From contig DAHWQF010000247.1 of the NCBI GenBank assembly GCA_027334785.1, positions 1-5,582 on the forward strand: 5,582 nt of DNA, in the 5' to 3' direction. This document shows positions 1 to 5,345 of the stretch, in pieces. Position 1 is the first letter of the stretch, and each line of letters opens with the position of its first letter. A model generated the notes under the pieces. The model saw nothing but the letters and a program-made list of their open reading frames with translations, searched no databases and was not told the DNA's origin. Made by a program: the position numbers and the translations under genes. This DNA is from Acidimicrobiaceae bacterium. Lineage in GTDB: Bacteria > Actinomycetota > Acidimicrobiia > Acidimicrobiales > Palsa-688.

Positions 1-88
1 AGGCCCGGTGCCCCTCGAAACTGAGGTCCCGCCGGCCTCCGGTCTTGGGTTCTTCGGCCCAGGTCCGCCCGGTCGCCTTGGTCTTCAT
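1..88 (-). CDS. Possible 5' end of an unrecognised gene leaving the window
   Basis: An ATG at 88-86 opens a minus-strand frame with no stop to the window edge, 29 codons. It begins MKTKATGRTWAEEPKTGG and continues with a charged, glycine-rich stretch. Most codons end in G or C, as expected for a real gene in a GC-rich genome, and this is the main support. No good ribosome binding site precedes the ATG, and a 10-bp inverted repeat (92-120) lies just upstream, which could be a regulatory or transcription-stop element for this end. The family is not recognised and the fragment is too short to assign a function. It may also be non-coding. Confidence 0.25.
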   Translation of the reverse strand, partial: MKTKATGRTWAEEPKTGGRRDLSFEGHRA

Positions 89-91
89 CAC

Positions 92-120
92 CGCCCGGCG
101 GAGGGTCTCGCCGCCGGGCG
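92..120. repeat. Perfect 10-bp inverted repeat, 9-base loop
   Basis: The left arm CGCCCGGCGG (92-101) and right arm CCGCCGGGCG (111-120) are exact reverse complements around a 9-base spacer. The stem is all G:C, so a transcript would fold strongly. Neither side has a T-run, so it is not a classical intrinsic terminator, although GC-rich actinobacteria often use hairpins without one. It lies four bases outside the possible minus-strand start at 88. In sequence this GC-rich, some inverted repeats of this length arise by chance. Confidence 0.45.
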
Positions 121-478
121 CTGAAGGGCTCGCCTTCTGCTGTTGCCTCTGCCGCGGCGAGCAGGTCGGCAGATTACCGGGTCCATCGAGTAACGGGCGT
201 CTCTGGCCGTCGCGGTACGCACTGCAAGGGGTCCGGACTGCTCGCCGAGGCAGCCAGCCGAGGGCGGCCCTTTGGAGCGCTTGTGTCCCTCGGCGCCGGC
301 CCCAGTCATTCATGAGGGCGGTGTCGCCGGCACCTGCTTTATGACCTGCGGAGGGCCAGGCACCACGGCTACGAGGAACTACGAGGGGCAGAAACTGCCC
401 AAGCCCTCTCGGCCACACCAGCACACGTAGGTCCCGGCGAGTAGTGTCACTCTTCTGAGCCGGTCGACCTATCGAGGC
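121..478. other. Intergenic region upstream of the GH27 gene
   Basis: I see no convincing gene here. The open frames that cross it translate to arginine- and proline-rich sequence with no family resemblance, typical of chance frames in GC-rich DNA. No clear -35/-10 pair for the downstream hydrolase could be placed. TAGTGT at 442-447 has the TANNNT form of a -10 box but lacks a matching -35. The notable structure is the direct repeat and palindrome at 369-400. Confidence 0.5.
369..400. promoter_or_regulatory. Direct repeat plus palindrome, candidate operator of the GH27 gene
   Basis: CTACGAGG occurs at 369-376 and again at 379-386, a 10-base period that puts both copies on one face of the helix. 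The second copy runs directly into a perfect palindrome, GGGCAG-AAA-CTGCCC (386-400). The cluster ends 90 bases before the hydrolase ATG, a plausible position for an activator or repressor site. Sugar-hydrolase genes in actinobacteria are often controlled by local repressors. No regulator gene is present in the window, so the role is inferred from structure and position only. Confidence 0.3.
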
Positions 479-483
479 GGAGG
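479..483 (+). promoter_or_regulatory. Ribosome binding site of the GH27 gene
   Basis: GGAGG sits six bases before the ATG at 490, the ideal spacing for a Shine-Dalgarno sequence. It fixes the start of the hydrolase, in agreement with the signal peptide that begins there. Confidence 0.85.
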
Positions 484-489
484 TTAGCC

Positions 490-1917
490 ATGAGGAAGTA
501 CGTCAGTGCGTTGGTGGCCGCGTTGTTGGTAGCGCCAGCAGGCCTCGTCGTGCAACCAGGCGCCCACACTGCGGCGGCCGAGGACAATGGGGTCGGGCTC
601 ACCCCGGCCATGGGGTGGAGTAGCTGGAGCTTCCTTCGCCGTAGCCCCACGGCGGCCAAAATCGAAGCCGAAGCGAGGGCCCTGGTGAAAAGCGGCTTGG
701 CGAAGGTCGGCTACAGGTACGTCAACCTGGACGACTTCTGGTACGTCTGCCCCGGAGGCGGTGGGTCCGTGACGGCGGGCAACGGCCCGGTAGGCCCAGA
801 GGTTGACCGCTACGGGCGGTGGGTGACCAATTCCAACTTCCCGCCGGGGCCGAACGGAGAGAACGGGATTGAGGTCGTAGCCAAGTATGTCCACAGCCTG
901 GGCCTCAAGTTCGGCATCTACGTGACTCCGGGTATTTCCATCCAGGCCGTGAAGAAAAATACTGTCGTCCTGGGTAAGAATGGAAAACCATCGGGCTATA
1001 CGGCCAAGGAGATCGCCAACACATCCCTCTACGAGACTAACTACAACTGCGGCTACGACCCCAACAATGGAGGTGGCAACGGCGCTATGGTCGGGTTGAA
1101 CTACAGGTCGCCGGGCGCCCAGGACTTCATAGACTCTTGGGCGGACGAGTTCGCCTCCTGGGGGGTCGACTACCTGAAGTTAGATGGGGTGTCCAACTTC
1201 GACATCCCCGACGTCAAGGCTTGGTCCAAAGCGCTGCGCCAAACAGGGCGCCCCATCCACTTGGAACTGTCGAACAGCCTCAATATCAATTTCGCCTCTA
1301 CGTGGGAAAAGTACTCCAATGGGTGGCGTACTGGTAGCGATATAGAGTGCTATTCCTGCGAGCAGGCCGGCTCGAGCTACCCCCTCACGAGCTGGGCTAA
1401 TGTGGAGCTCCGTTTCGACCAGGTGGCGGTGTGGCAGCCTTATGGGAGACCCGGTGCCTTCAATGACTACGACTCGATCGAGGTCGGCAACGGCAATAAC
1501 GACGGCCTCACCGTCCCTGAAAGGAAAACGCAGCTTAGCTTGTGGTCGTTGGCATCCTCGCCCCTCATCCTCGGCACCGACTTGACCCACTTGGACCGTA
1601 TAGACCTGGCCCTGCTCAAGAACACGGCCGTCATATCGGTTGACCAGGACGCTGTCGATGCGTCGAGGATTGCTGAAGGTCCAAATTGGCAGATCTTTGC
1701 AAAGAAGGACAAAGGGGGGGTCGTCGTTGGCCTCTTCGACACGGGCTCCAGGCCTGAGAGGATCACCACTACCGTCTCGCAGGTGCGCCTGAAAAATAGT
1801 AGTGCCTACGAGCTGGACAATCTCTGGTCACACCGGTCCGCTCGCATCGGGGGCATTATCACGGCCCGGGTACCTTCGCATGGCGTAGCGCTGTACCGCG
1901 TCACCGCGCTCCACTGA
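490..1917 (+). CDS. Secreted glycoside hydrolase family 27, alpha-galactosidase type
   Basis: This 475-residue protein should hydrolyse terminal alpha-galactosides (or the related beta-L-arabinopyranosides) outside the cell. Residues 1-30 are a signal peptide: MRK, a hydrophobic core, then a TAAA site. The (beta/alpha)8 barrel follows, with TPAMGWSSW (38-46), NLDDFW (79-84), LKFGIYVTPG (139-148), the nucleophile D232 in DYLKLDG, and the acid/base D284 in WRTGSDIE. A C-terminal beta-sandwich spans about 395-475. There is no carbohydrate-binding module, so the enzyme is compact. Four cysteines (87, 187, 287, 290) could form two disulfides. The usual cysteine after the LDD motif is phenylalanine here, which I recall from actinobacterial relatives. 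GGAGG six bases upstream supports the ATG, and two TGA codons end the gene in tandem. Parts are less GC-rich than the right-hand gene (bases 961-1020 about 53% against 73% at 4621-4680), which may hint at transfer. Family membership is firm; the exact substrate is not. Confidence 0.95.
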   Translation: MRKYVSALVAALLVAPAGLVVQPGAHTAAAEDNGVGLTPAMGWSSWSFLRRSPTAAKIEAEARALVKSGLAKVGYRYVNLDDFWYVCPGGGGSVTAGNGPVGPEVDRYGRWVTNSNFPPGPNGENGIEVVAKYVHSLGLKFGIYVTPGISIQAVKKNTVVLGKNGKPSGYTAKEIANTSLYETNYNCGYDPNNGGGNGAMVGLNYRSPGAQDFIDSWADEFASWGVDYLKLDGVSNFDIPDVKAWSKALRQTGRPIHLELSNSLNINFASTWEKYSNGWRTGSDIECYSCEQAGSSYPLTSWANVELRFDQVAVWQPYGRPGAFNDYDSIEVGNGNNDGLTVPERKTQLSLWSLASSPLILGTDLTHLDRIDLALLKNTAVISVDQDAVDASRIAEGPNWQIFAKKDKGGVVVGLFDTGSRPERITTTVSQVRLKNSSAYELDNLWSHRSARIGGIITARVPSHGVALYRVTALH

Positions 1918-2063
1918 TGACTCGACTCGCGGGAGCACCACCCGGGCGGCGAGCTGGGCGAGCATTTGGGGAGAGGCACGACCGCCGGGATGACGCTGTG
2001 CATTTGGCGAGCTAACCCGTGCAGGAGCGAAGCGTGGGGCTTACGGAGGGCCTCACAACCACC

Positions 2064-2372
2064 TCAGGAAGCCCCTGGTACCGCGGCCACCGGCTCATAG
2101 TGCTCGACTTTTGGGAACGGCTCGCAGAAGTGGTGCAGCAACCTGCGCCACTGTTGGTACGCGGGCGAGACACGGAACCCGACCGTATGGTGTTCGGCGC
2201 TGTCCCACTCGACGAGGAGAAGGTACCTGTGGCGGCACTCCGCACAGCGGGTGGGCCGTAGCGACCGAAAACCGTCAGCTGCGCTTATGATCTCTTTCGC
2301 CTCCGCGAAGGCCCCCTCGAAGGCAGCCTCCTCGCCCGGGATGAGGTCCAGCAGGGCATGTTCGAGCACCAT
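2064..2372 (-). CDS. ABM-family (antibiotic biosynthesis monooxygenase-like) small protein
   Basis: This 102-residue protein belongs to the dimeric alpha+beta barrel (ABM) fold. It begins MVLEHALLDLIPGEEAAFE, which lines up with the MILEHALL...PG.E..FE start of many small ABM proteins. The core then has GFRSLR (34-39), RYLLLVEWDS (49-58), HTVGFRVSP (62-70) and LLHHFCEPFPKVEHYEP (78-94), the expected order of strands and helices. Length is normal for the family. The same frame is open upstream to 2498, but the added 42 residues match nothing and the family alignment fixes the ATG at 2372. The gene converges with the GH27 gene across 146 bases. Members act as small oxygenases on aromatic substrates, as heme-degrading enzymes, or have no known substrate; nothing here decides which. 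A GAGG two bases before the ATG is too close to be a good ribosome binding site, consistent with a leaderless message. Confidence 0.85.
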   Translation of the reverse strand: MVLEHALLDLIPGEEAAFEGAFAEAKEIISAADGFRSLRPTRCAECRHRYLLLVEWDSAEHHTVGFRVSPAYQQWRRLLHHFCEPFPKVEHYEPVAAVPGAS

Positions 2373-2378
2373 GTCCTC

Positions 2379-2407
2379 ATAATGCTCGGACAGGCAGCTT
2401 TTGGCAA
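2379..2407 (-). promoter_or_regulatory. Probable promoter of the ABM gene, giving a leaderless mRNA
   Basis: On the minus strand TTGCCA (2407-2402, five of six matches to TTGACA) and CATTAT (2384-2379, four of six matches to TATAAT) are separated by exactly 17 bases. A start site about seven bases past the -10 box falls at or within a base or two of the ATG at 2372. The message would therefore lack a 5' leader, which is common in actinobacteria and fits the absence of a well-spaced ribosome binding site. Confidence 0.5.
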
Positions 2408-2427
2408 TGGCGCAAGGCCGCCAAAAG
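2398..2427. promoter_or_regulatory. Inverted repeat overlapping the ABM -35 box, candidate operator
   Basis: CTTTTGGC (2398-2405) and GCCAAAAG (2420-2427) are perfect 8-bp inverted arms with a 14-base centre. The gene-proximal arm overlaps the proposed -35 box, so a protein bound here would block RNA polymerase. The A/T-rich ends stand out from the GC-rich surroundings. A hairpin in an upstream transcript is the alternative, but no T-run follows on either strand. No candidate regulator lies in the window. Confidence 0.45.
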
Positions 2428-2534
2428 TCGTTATGGTGCCGGTTGGCTGCGGGATCGCCGGGTAACCGCGTTCGCGTCGTGCAGCCCAGGCCCTTCACCT
2501 AAAGCTCGCCGCGCGGTTCGACAGAGGGGTTCCG

Positions 2535-3236
2535 TCATCGCCGCTCCTCAAGGGCGTTCGAAAGAACGCCTTCGACGTACTCGAGGAGTTCGTCGACCTG
2601 AGGTGCCGGGAGGTCAGCATGTTGCCCGTGCCGCAGCGCAACTGCAGAGTCGATGAGCCCGGGGTTGGCCCATCGCGGTCTCGCCCACGCTGCACCCTCG
2701 AGCTTGGAACCGAGTGCGTCCTCAGCCGCGAAGCGCCAAGCTCGGCTCCCGTTGAGCACCGAATAGAGCGTCGTCCCCTCGTGGTCGCGATGCCAGCGCA
2801 TCGAGTCCTTCATGGCGGCAAACAACGCGTCTCAGGGGACGTCAGCGAACACCTGCCGCTCTGGGAGGCCAACTATGGCGATGCCGGCACGATGTGCGAC
2901 GGCCCGGTCAATGATGTACCAAAACCCCGGTTCGGCACCCGGGTCCAGATGAACGGACCGGGCCATCCGCGGGCCCCCGTTGGCGTTGACCTCGAAGTCG
3001 GCTCCTCTGGGTGGGGCTCCAGCGATCTCTTGTCGATAGAGGGTGAACTCCAGGCCCCGCGCTGGGCAATCCGTCGTGCAACCCAGGACCGCGTCGGCGA
3101 CCAGGAGCTTCGCTCCCGCCGGGACCTGGTGCTCTGACACGCCGACGATGTCGCTCTCGTCAGCGACGTACCCGCCCAGAGCTACCGACCCGACGAAATA
3201 GGCCCCGACAAGACCACCACCGAGCGCCTCCGCCAA
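2535..3236 (-). pseudogene. Broken aminoglycoside-adenylyltransferase-like nucleotidyltransferase (DUF4111 type)
   Basis: Two pieces in one frame, 3236-2835 and 2831-2538, are separated only by a TGA at 2834-2832. Together they read as about 233 residues of the ANT/DUF4111 nucleotidyltransferase family, which transfers AMP to aminoglycosides or other alcohols. Residues count from the TTG at 3236. The fold start LVGAYFVGSVALGGY (9-23), the arm ARGLEFTLYR (59-68), FWYIIDRAVAHRAG (105-118) and IVGLPERQVFADVP (121-134) match the family. The second piece gives DALFAAMKDSMRW and a C-terminal helical domain with LYSVLNGSRAWRFA. Three defects are visible. The TGA stands where relatives usually have arginine after VP (CGA to TGA). 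The catalytic SDID motif reads SDIV (28-31), so the second metal-binding aspartate is missing. No ATG or GTG start with a ribosome binding site exists before the upstream stop at 3314-3312. Read as a decayed gene; a sequence error could explain the stop alone. Confidence 0.8.
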
Positions 3237-3249
3237 TCGACGGGCCAGC

Positions 3250-3278
3250 CCCGACCGAAGGAGGCAACTTCGGTCGGG
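3250..3278. repeat. Perfect 11-bp hairpin at the 5' edge of the nucleotidyltransferase remnant
   Basis: CCCGACCGAAG (3250-3260) and CTTCGGTCGGG (3268-3278) pair perfectly around a 7-base loop. The hairpin lies 14 bases beyond the TTG that opens the readable part of the broken nucleotidyltransferase, where the missing N-terminal residues or ribosome binding site would be expected. No T-run follows on either strand. It may be a terminator-like element, a regulator site or a rearrangement scar. The sequence shows the structure but not the role. Confidence 0.6.
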
Positions 3279-3875
3279 ACCATACCTGTAGCCTGCCCCG
3301 AACTGGCTGGACTATTAAGCGCTTGAGGTGAGATGTGGAGCCGCACTGAACAACCAAGTTCGAGCGGCATCCCAAGTCGCCGGCCGGCGCGCCGGTGCGA
3401 TAGAGGGAGACGGGCCTAGTCAGAACGGGGCGCACGTGCGGCGGCCGAGGTACCGCGAGTCGCAGGAGATCCGGAGTGGTTGATGGCACGACGGGATTAT
3501 GTGCTGGGACCTGGAGGGAGGGCGCGCCGAGGGAGTGGGGCCAGCACGTCGTGGACCTCTCAAGCGATCGAGGTGGTTGCGTCGTCCAGGGTTGCCGACC
3601 TGCTCTGCTCGTGCCTGAGCTGGTCAGCCTTGGCGAGCAGCGCTGCATACTGCTCGACCTGGGCCCGGCAAACACGGAGAGGCCGGCCGATAGGGGGCGC
3701 GCTTATCACCTGGTCGGACGCGCGTCCCCACGCTGTGCCCCTATAGCCACTTTTGCCCCCGTCACCAGGTGCGGCGGCCACCGAGCGGACCCGAGACGAA
3801 CCCTCCGCCCGCGCTCCCCAGCGGGATCGGTATCCTACCGCAAAGGCGGTTACGCGGCGCTCCGCCCAGTTCGCA
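3279..3875. other. Intergenic region between the nucleotidyltransferase remnant and the membrane-protein gene
   Basis: No intact gene is supported. Long open frames exist on both strands but translate to low-complexity arginine-, serine- and proline-rich sequence. Short perfect palindromes occur: AAGCGCTT (3317-3324), CCGGCGCGCCGG (3384-3395) and CGCACGTGCG (3431-3440). They are individually weak evidence in GC-rich DNA. A minus-strand stretch (3563-3712) resembles a recombinase tail and is listed separately. The rightward promoter of the membrane-protein gene must lie here if that gene is expressed, but I could not place it. Confidence 0.45.
3563..3712 (-). pseudogene. Possible remnant of a tyrosine recombinase C-terminal tail
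   Basis: About 50 codons read minus-strand, ending at a TGA (3562-3560). They include GRPLRVCRAQVEQYAALLAK and then a charged helix ADQLRHEQSRSA. The pattern of a short basic segment followed by RAQ..QY..LLAKA..L resembles, from memory, the helical tail of actinobacterial integrases after the catalytic tyrosine. No recombinase core (R, HxxR or tyrosine box) precedes it. Only about half the codons of the inspected stretch end in G or C, unlike an active gene here. It is either a decayed mobile-element remnant or a chance likeness. Confidence 0.2.
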
Positions 3876-5270
3876 ATGGCACCGGCGCTGCGGGCGCGGC
3901 CGGCTCTCCGTGTGCTCTTATCGGCCTGCCTTCTTTCAGATCTAGCCGAGACCGTTTGGCTGCGAAAGGGGACCGCACGAGACGCTATGCGGGTCGCCCG
4001 CGACCTCGTCGAGACCGCTGCCTGGGCCGCGACCGGAGGAGTGCCCGAGGACCTCCCGGTTCTCGTGGGGGTGCCCCTGGCCGGTGAAGCCGGCGTGCGC
4101 ACCGGGCTGCGGGCCGTGGGCCTGGTAGCCGGGCAAGGCGCCCTGGCAAGGTCGGTCGCCCGTCTGGCCGGGCGGGAGCTACCGTCCTGGTCCGTACATG
4201 GCTGGCAATTGCTCGCCGTCCTCGCCGGCGCGGGCGCCTCCAATTATGAAGCTTGGCTGCAGCGCCAGGCGAAAAGGCGCCATCAAGAGGAACTGTCTGC
4301 ACAGGTCGAGCACGCGCGGCTCTTAGGGCAGAACGACGTTGCCATGGGCGCCGACAGCGTTATGGACCAACTCTGGCGGGTCGGGTGGTTGCTCGGGGGC
4401 ACTGCCGGGGCCTCTGCGCTCAAGGCACTCTCCGCGTGGAAGGCCGACATAGCTCGGCTGACCCGTGCGAAGGCCTTCTACTTGGCCGATGTGCTCTGGC
4501 TCTGGGAGCGTGGGCACAACCAGGGCCACGACCTTTCCGAAGACGTCTACTTCGTCCTCCCGCCCGGGGACGGCACCCTGGTGCTCTCGCCCGCTCAAGC
4601 TACTGCCCTCGCTCAAGCCCTCGACGGCTTGGGCATCGCAGGGGACGTGGAGGTACGCGTCACGCGCTCCCGCCAGCGGGAGGACGGCCGGGAGGCGCGG
4701 GCCTTGAGGGTCGGCGACTTCGAGGTGACCTTGCCGCTCGAGCGCGCCGAGCACTTCGTTTCGCTCGACCCCCTCCCTGTCGCTCTCGCGATGGGGGCAG
4801 CGTGGGCCCTGCCCACCATGGCGCGTCGCTACGGCGGCTCCCCGCCAGCGCGGGTCCTCCCCTGGACAGCAGGCCAGCTTTCCTTGGCCGCCTGGGCACA
4901 CTGGTGCTGCACCCGCCAGAAGGGCCTGCCGCATGGGCCGCTCGCGTGCCTAGCGTTCCTCACCGCGACTGGGCACAGCGCGACGGTGACGCGCCATGTT
5001 CGTGACCATTTGGGCCCTGACGGCCAGGTGCATTTCCCCTTCATGGACAATGCCGTGGCACCCGTCATCCTGGCCGGCTTGTGCTGGCCAGACCTTGCGG
5101 GCCGATGGAAAGTGGCCGTGACGGCCTGCGCCCTCCTCCTGGGAGTGACGGGGCCTGGGCCTCGCCAGGCGCCCGGTCCCAAAGCTGCGCCTTGGCGGCG
5201 AGGCGCTCTGGCTGGCCGCGGCGTGGTCTTCGGCAGGGCTGTTGCCTGCGGGCTACCAGGAAGAGGCTGA
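3876..5270 (+). CDS. Large membrane protein of unknown family, probable sensor; reading frame lost near 5150
   Basis: The ATG at 3876 is preferred because the frame upstream of it (open from a TTG at 3753) adds only a disordered stretch; no clear ribosome binding site is seen. The protein has two membrane-like blocks. The first has hydrophobic segments near residues 11-28, 40-53, 57-70, 78-90 and 108-122. A charged, coiled-coil-like helix (123-150) and a soluble region (about 155-295) follow, the latter including VYFVLPPGDG and a strand-rich part VEVRVTR...FEVTLPLER. The second block has segments near 299-316, 330-345, 352-368, 390-405 and 410-426. I do not recognise the family. The layout resembles a membrane histidine kinase, with the soluble region perhaps a degenerate kinase core, but no H box, N box or G box can be identified. 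After codon 426 this frame turns into proline-, glycine- and arginine-rich nonsense, so the printed C-terminus (5153-5270) is probably not real. A receiver domain follows directly. Confidence 0.6.
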   Translation: MAPALRARPALRVLLSACLLSDLAETVWLRKGTARDAMRVARDLVETAAWAATGGVPEDLPVLVGVPLAGEAGVRTGLRAVGLVAGQGALARSVARLAGRELPSWSVHGWQLLAVLAGAGASNYEAWLQRQAKRRHQEELSAQVEHARLLGQNDVAMGADSVMDQLWRVGWLLGGTAGASALKALSAWKADIARLTRAKAFYLADVLWLWERGHNQGHDLSEDVYFVLPPGDGTLVLSPAQATALAQALDGLGIAGDVEVRVTRSRQREDGREARALRVGDFEVTLPLERAEHFVSLDPLPVALAMGAAWALPTMARRYGGSPPARVLPWTAGQLSLAAWAHWCCTRQKGLPHGPLACLAFLTATGHSATVTRHVRDHLGPDGQVHFPFMDNAVAPVILAGLCWPDLAGRWKVAVTACALLLGVTGPGPRQAPGPKAAPWRRGALAGRGVVFGRAVACGLPGRG

Positions 5271-5345
5271 GGCGCTCCGTGAAGAGCTGGCCGAAGACGA
5301 CGAAAAGGTACTGAGGGACGCCTTCGCCGAAGGCGCTCGTCGGTC
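5152..5345 (+). pseudogene. Continuation of the membrane protein in a second frame
   Basis: Reading codons from 5152 gives a short basic linker, a hydrophobic helix EALWLAAAWSSAGLLPAGY, then a charged helix EEAEALREELAEDDEKVL and RDAFAEGARR. Most codons end in G or C, while the original frame loses sense here. Removing one G from GGGG at 5150-5153 joins the two frames smoothly as ...LLLGVTGLGLARRPV. The hydrophobic helix would complete the second membrane block. The charged helix can be read either as the linker of a sensor or, from AEDDE onward, as the first acidic pocket and helix 1 of the receiver that follows. It is either a true frameshift or a base-count error in the sequence. Confidence 0.55.

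Noticed and set aside
45..344. 99-residue plus-strand open frame
   Set aside because: Arginine- and proline-rich translation with no motif and no ribosome binding site; typical chance frame in GC-rich DNA.
1714..1720. G7 run in the GH27 gene as a phase-variation or frameshift site
   Set aside because: The frame is intact on both sides and the C-terminal domain reads correctly to the end.
1926..1953. Hairpin CTCGC...GCGAG after the GH27 stop as a terminator
   Set aside because: The stem is short and interrupted, and no T-run follows; not good enough to call.
1962..2007. Direct repeat GCATTTGG (1962-1969 and 2000-2007)
   Set aside because: Only eight bases, no further symmetry, and no link to a gene start.
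2019..2261. 80-residue plus-strand open frame after the GH27 gene
   Set aside because: It lies largely antisense to the ABM gene, which has clear family motifs; its translation has none.
2373..2498. N-terminal extension of the ABM protein to 2498
   Set aside because: The added residues match nothing, and this stretch holds the promoter and palindrome; family alignment begins at the ATG at 2372.
3476..4087. 203-residue plus-strand open frame and overlapping 227-residue minus-strand frame (3560-4243)
   Set aside because: Low-complexity arginine-rich translations; the parts beyond 3876 are shadows of the membrane-protein gene.
5279..5314. GTG at 5279 with GAGG six bases upstream as the start of the receiver gene
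   Set aside because: The frame stops at 5312 after 11 codons; it would need two compensating indels to reach the receiver, so it is only a possibility.
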